A stretch of 64,000 bases of DNA from Streptomyces flavofungini (GTDB lineage: Bacteria > Actinomycetota > Actinomycetes > Streptomycetales > Streptomycetaceae). Under the pieces are notes generated by a model. It was not told where the DNA came from, made no database searches, and worked only from the letters and a program-made list of their open reading frames with translations. The stretch is from the NCBI RefSeq assembly GCF_014650815.1, contig NZ_BMVR01000007.1:1-64000 (forward strand). The letters run 5' to 3'. Positions 61,601 through 64,000 of this stretch are shown one piece after another (the first letter of the stretch is position 1; each line of letters begins with the position of its first letter). The translations under genes were made by a program, and so were the position numbers.

Positions 61601-61741
61601 AGCCTGGAGCAGTCCCGGCTTGTCTTCAAGTGGCTGATATTCAGACACCGCATGGCGCTCGTCGCTCGGATCAGCGATCACGTCGAGACCCATTACCCCC
61701 GCTTGTACAGCAGGATCGCCCACGGCAGCAACGATTCATGA
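58661..61741 (+). CDS. NACHT-domain NTPase with N-terminal helical domain
   Basis: A 1026-residue STAND ATPase. The N-terminal region (about 1-130; RRLLSFGDALKLLGGD, TVIVVLAFFDALEKAELPF) resembles the helical NNH7-type domain seen on actinobacterial NACHT proteins. The NACHT core has Walker A VLGQPGAGKSVLMR (about 345) and Walker B VVLLDGFDELLQ (about 416); FLHATFGEYLAVRLAV ends the winged-helix part. A hydrophobic stretch near 775 may be a membrane segment. The start is TTG; 58658 is an equal alternative, both near GGGGG. Some bacterial NACHT proteins block phages; function here is unproven. Confidence 0.88.
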   Translation: MTPRRLLSFGDALKLLGGDPPAVAALDRALGGALNLATGGLSGGVLGMFDARGRVLGLGRDAWRGLGERLGRTDGRVERTSVLEAAHTVIVVLAFFDALEKAELPFSLDEVALTGREQLLVAGGGPPSGEGFTQDAAQVDAPRPAPHLPYENHIGELHAWYEHLAMRTLDFLRGLAVWEGLDETAGDAAARIVRAVVPRLAVEEYEALYARLALEAPEFGFWSGQVEHQATRAELRRALAGLEQVLAASAALGQQPVDVAGALSRAHQSALGQRILDAQEAPEGILVPTLAQAYLDPDFRVRAVDGQGSPADEEWWARAPVRQDLTGYLVGALTSEGLAAAPLLVLGQPGAGKSVLMRILAARLPAAGFLPVRVALRDVRADDEIQDQIEQSIREATGEHATWPGLVRSAGTAVPVVLLDGFDELLQTTGVHQNDFLVRVARFQEREAEQGRPVLAVVTSRTAVADRARYPQGTVALRLEPFRKEQIQLWIEQWNLTNAMNFQAMGLPPLTWGAVAPHRALAGQPLLLTMLALYQAAGNDLRGQDERPLDEADLYEALLGSFARREVSKDLRVPDHDVERRVEEELERLSLVAFAMLNRRRQWVSTAELDEDLAALIGRASTRSSGLRAPLGRAEVALGRFFFVQRAQSIRGGQKLSTYEFLHATFGEYLAVRLAVRLLSGLLDHRPVLSMGSEPLNDDLMFALLSFAPLSSRQMLRFARARVERLPEAERAALGPLVVRAMGERELRAEQPYPTYLPRRIRVASRHGIYSANLVVLALLLTGGTTAGALFPFGGDVGSAWHRHVLLWRSSLNEAEWTDLAVSLRVRRTRQGRERDLEVAVQLGEVGAPDQVDAYWLYRAPWEEGHIVWHRTYWNEIWHKMDVSAGTNDGVALQALRPLFESLGPLVTTFSGDRTRLATSTAHDLLRLWLMGESELAAEEIVDSYRRIGAAFPVLASSEAVTQRLAPILIALLDRDLPRLSLEQSRLVFKWLIFRHRMALVARISDHVETHYPRLYSRIAHGSNDS

Positions 61742-62142
61742 ACTCTTCGGCAGCCCCCGCGGATTCACCTCCGAGGCGGGCACGGCCTCGTCCGCCAGCC
61801 CTCAGCGCCGGAGGGCCTGGCCGTAACTGCCCTCGTCGATGAGGTGCTTCAGCGCCTCGTGCACTGCCGTCACCAGGCCGTTGTCCTTCTTCGTGGTGGC
61901 GGCGATCTTGCCCTGGAGCCCGTCGCCCGCTCCCGAGAAGCTGCCGATGACCTCGGTCCTGCCGGTGCTGGCCGCATGGTGGGCGGCGACGGGGTTGGGG
62001 CCGAGATAGGCGTCGATGCGGCCCGAGCCGAGCGCGAGGTAGTAGTCGCTGGTGTTCTGGAAGTACTTGATGTGGGTGGCCGCGCGGCCCGCCTTCACGT
62101 TCTGTTTGCTCCAGTCGACGAGCAGCTTCTCCTGCGCGTGAG
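61736..62142 (-). pseudogene. Broken amino-acid ABC transporter substrate-binding protein gene
   Basis: Only the C-terminal third of a glutamate/cystine-type binding protein remains: QEKLLVDWSKQNVKAG, IKYFQNTSDYYLALGSGRID, AYLGPNP, EVIGSFSGAGDGLQGKIAATTKK. An in-frame TGA at 61802-61804 replaces the family Trp codon (R-R-stop-GLADEAVPASEVNPRGLPKSS). Homology ends abruptly near 62142, where the 5' two thirds are lost. The original stop lies inside the NACHT gene's end. It is a decayed fragment left by recombination. Confidence 0.8.
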
Positions 62143-62427
62143 ACCAGCGGCTGCGAAGGGAACATGCGAACAGTTGAGCACCGGACTTTCGACCCCGTCA
62201 ACGGCTCCGGGCGCCGCCGAGGGCCCTGCCACACGCTGTTCACACGGCCGTAGCAGCCACCCGGTGCGGCACCGGCACGAGACCCTGGTGAACTCCGGAT
62301 TAGCATGGCAGGAACCGTCGATGGACATGTTGGCCGATTCGGAGTCGGCTGGTTCCGGCGCTCGCGACGATGGGGTGCTCGTGACGAGCGGGCGACGGAG
62401 GACCAAGGTGGGACGGCAGGGGCCGAC

Positions 62428-64000
62428 GTGACGGTGCATCGGCAGTGGGTCGAGGGCGCGACGATCCATGGCTCAGTGATTCAGGCGCGCGAGATCAACT
62501 CGCTCCACCTGGGCGCGGAGCGACCGCTCTACGCCGTGTCGGCCTTCCCGCTGACCAGACCGGCGATCTCCGACACCTGGGTGCGGCAGCAGCCCGCCCG
62601 ACTGCTCGACGCCCGGTACGCCCTCGTCGACTTCACCGGCCGCCACGACGAACTGGCCCGCCTCGCCGCGTGGCGCGACGGGCCCGAGCGGGTCTCGGCG
62701 TTCCTGGTGCACGGCCCCGGCGGCCAGGGCAAGTCGCGGATCGCCGAGCAGTTCGCGCGGAGCAGCCATGTGGACGGCTGGCGCGTGTTCCAGGCGCGGC
62801 ACGTGACGGCGGGCCTGCTGTCGCCCTCCGTGCCGATCGGCGGGCGGGTGGGCGACGGGGCGGGCGTCCTCATGGTCGTCGACTACGCGGAGCGCTGGCC
62901 CACGGCCGACTTGATCGAGCTGCTCCTCGACGCCGTGCGGCAGGGCGGCCGCGTCCGTGTGCTGCTCGTCGCCCGGCCGCGCGGCACCTGGTGGCAGCAC
63001 CTCGTCCACCGCCTCGGCGACTTCGACATCCCGGCGTCCGACCTGGCGCTGCCCGGCCTCTCCGACGACGCCGGGGTCTCGTCGCAGACCCTGTTCCGCA
63101 CCGCACGCGACTGCTTCGCCCAGGCCCTGGGCGTACGCGAGGCCCACGCCGTCGTCCCGCCGGAGGGGCTGAGCGCCGACCCCGAGTACCGCCAGGTCCT
63201 CGCCGTCCACATGGCCGCGCTCGCCGCCGTCGACGCCCACCGGCGGGGCCGGGCCGCGCCCGACGGCGCGGCGGCGGTCTCCGCGTACCTGCTGGCACGC
63301 GAGCGCGCGCACTGGGAGACGCTGCACGGCAACGCGCGCGTCCGGATCACCCCGCACGCCTTCGGGCAGGTCGTCTACACCGCGGCGATGACGAGCGCGC
63401 TCAGCTACCGCGAGGCCCTGGCCGTGCTGTCCCGCATCGGCGTCGGCTCCGGCGAGCACGCCGACCAGATCCTCAAGGACCACGCCCTGTCGTACCCGGC
63501 CGACGGGGGCGGCATCGGCGGCACCGTTCTGGAACCCCTCTATCCGGACCGCCTCGCCGAGGACTTCCTGGCGCTGAGCGTCGCCGGACACGGCATAGAC
63601 GACTTCGCCCCCGACCCGTGGGCGCTGGACGCGCCCCGCCGCCTCCTCGACGGCGACGCGCTGCCGTGCCGGCGGCGCGTCCTCGCCACCCTGGTCGCCA
63701 CGGCGGCGCGCTGGCCCCATGTGCGGGAAGCGCAGCTCGGGCCCCTGCTCCGGGAACGGCCGGAACTCGGGGTGGCGGCGGGTGGGGCGACTCTCGCCAC
63801 GCTCAGCGAGATCGCCGGCCTGGATCCGGAGGTCCTGGAGGGGATCGAGGCCCATCTGCCCGACGGCCCCCACACCGACCTCAACTCCGGCGCCGCCGCC
63901 CTCGCCCAGCGCCTCGCCGACCACCGGCTCGGCCGCACCCAGGACCCGGAGGAACAGGCGCGGCTCCTGAACGCGCTCGCCCAGCGCCAGTCCCACGCGG
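62428..64000 (+). CDS. P-loop (STAND-like) NTPase, 3' end outside window
   Basis: The plus frame is open from here to the right edge (524 codons), which is why it could be missed. The start region VEGATIHGSVIQAREINSLHLG is like the leader of many Streptomyces ATP-binding repeat proteins. FTGRHDELARLAAW precedes the P-loop FLVHGPGGQGKSRIAEQFAR, and VLMVVDYAERWPTADL is a Walker B-like segment. The remainder is helical and probably leads to repeats. GTG 62428 has GCAGGGG upstream; ATG 62305 is an in-frame alternative adding 41 residues. It lies next to the NACHT gene, suggesting related roles. Confidence 0.8.
   Translation, partial: MTVHRQWVEGATIHGSVIQAREINSLHLGAERPLYAVSAFPLTRPAISDTWVRQQPARLLDARYALVDFTGRHDELARLAAWRDGPERVSAFLVHGPGGQGKSRIAEQFARSSHVDGWRVFQARHVTAGLLSPSVPIGGRVGDGAGVLMVVDYAERWPTADLIELLLDAVRQGGRVRVLLVARPRGTWWQHLVHRLGDFDIPASDLALPGLSDDAGVSSQTLFRTARDCFAQALGVREAHAVVPPEGLSADPEYRQVLAVHMAALAAVDAHRRGRAAPDGAAAVSAYLLARERAHWETLHGNARVRITPHAFGQVVYTAAMTSALSYREALAVLSRIGVGSGEHADQILKDHALSYPADGGGIGGTVLEPLYPDRLAEDFLALSVAGHGIDDFAPDPWALDAPRRLLDGDALPCRRRVLATLVATAARWPHVREAQLGPLLRERPELGVAAGGATLATLSEIAGLDPEVLEGIEAHLPDGPHTDLNSGAAALAQRLADHRLGRTQDPEEQARLLNALAQRQSHA

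Noticed and set aside
62473..63996. 507-codon minus-strand frame at the right edge
   Set aside because: The plus strand is open to the window end with a P-loop and Walker B-like segment. The minus frame has no recognisable motif.

Overview
The window is high-GC (about 73%) actinobacterial DNA with C/G-ending codons, Tat substrates, a LanKC enzyme, an LmbU-type regulator, large NRPS genes and short AGGAG ribosome binding sites. A Streptomyces chromosome fits best. It holds two natural-product loci separated by general accessory genes, then an oxidoreductase operon, and at the right edge two large P-loop NTPases. No rRNA, tRNA, CRISPR array or transposase was seen.

Locus 1 (1-19010, continuing past the left edge). 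A macrolide-type glycosyltransferase (partial) faces a minus-strand class III lanthipeptide unit: LanKC synthetase followed by two tandem 27-residue precursors ending in S-x-x-S-x-x-C. A GNAT acyltransferase lies just upstream of lanKC. Next come a TylF-type O-methyltransferase and a tightly overlapping minus-strand operon (ACP, aryl AMP-ligase, tyrosine ammonia-lyase-like MIO enzyme, ABC exporter, fatty acyl-AMP ligase). After an LmbU-family regulator there are four genes for a 3-amino-2,3,6-trideoxy-hexose. Read together, they suggest an acylated and perhaps glycosylated small lanthipeptide. It is also possible that the lanthipeptide unit merely adjoins a separate glycosylated product whose core genes lie to the left.

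Middle region (19034-30375): VOC protein, truncated GNAT, FabG, TetR and MFS with a palindromic operator, STAS protein, DUF5997 with a LysR-type effector-domain protein, secreted M28 peptidase, MmyB-like regulator divergent from an SDR across a 9-bp tandem repeat, and another MFS exporter.

Locus 2 (30831-48304): a co-directional, mostly overlapping gene set that I cannot match to a characterised cluster. It has a stand-alone condensation domain, fatty-acid desaturase, LuxI/N-acyl amino acid synthase-like GNAT, class III aminotransferase with a fused C-terminal domain, AMP-ligase, two paralogous amidohydrolases (one lacking its metal-binding residues) flanking an ACP, a TE-less NRPS (A-NMT-T-C-A-T), and thiamine-diphosphate E1 alpha and beta subunits without E2/E3. 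It appears to build an unsaturated acyl-amino acid or lipopeptide-like product with an unusual release or chain-extension step.

Right region (48369-64000): MBL hydrolase and TetR across a perfect 20-bp inverted repeat; TetR and a molybdenum hydroxylase operon (2Fe-2S, FAD, Mo-cofactor subunits, XdhC) behind twin operators; a Tat-exported family 8 polysaccharide lyase; a NACHT NTPase; an amino-acid-transporter binding-protein pseudogene; and a second P-loop NTPase running off the right edge.
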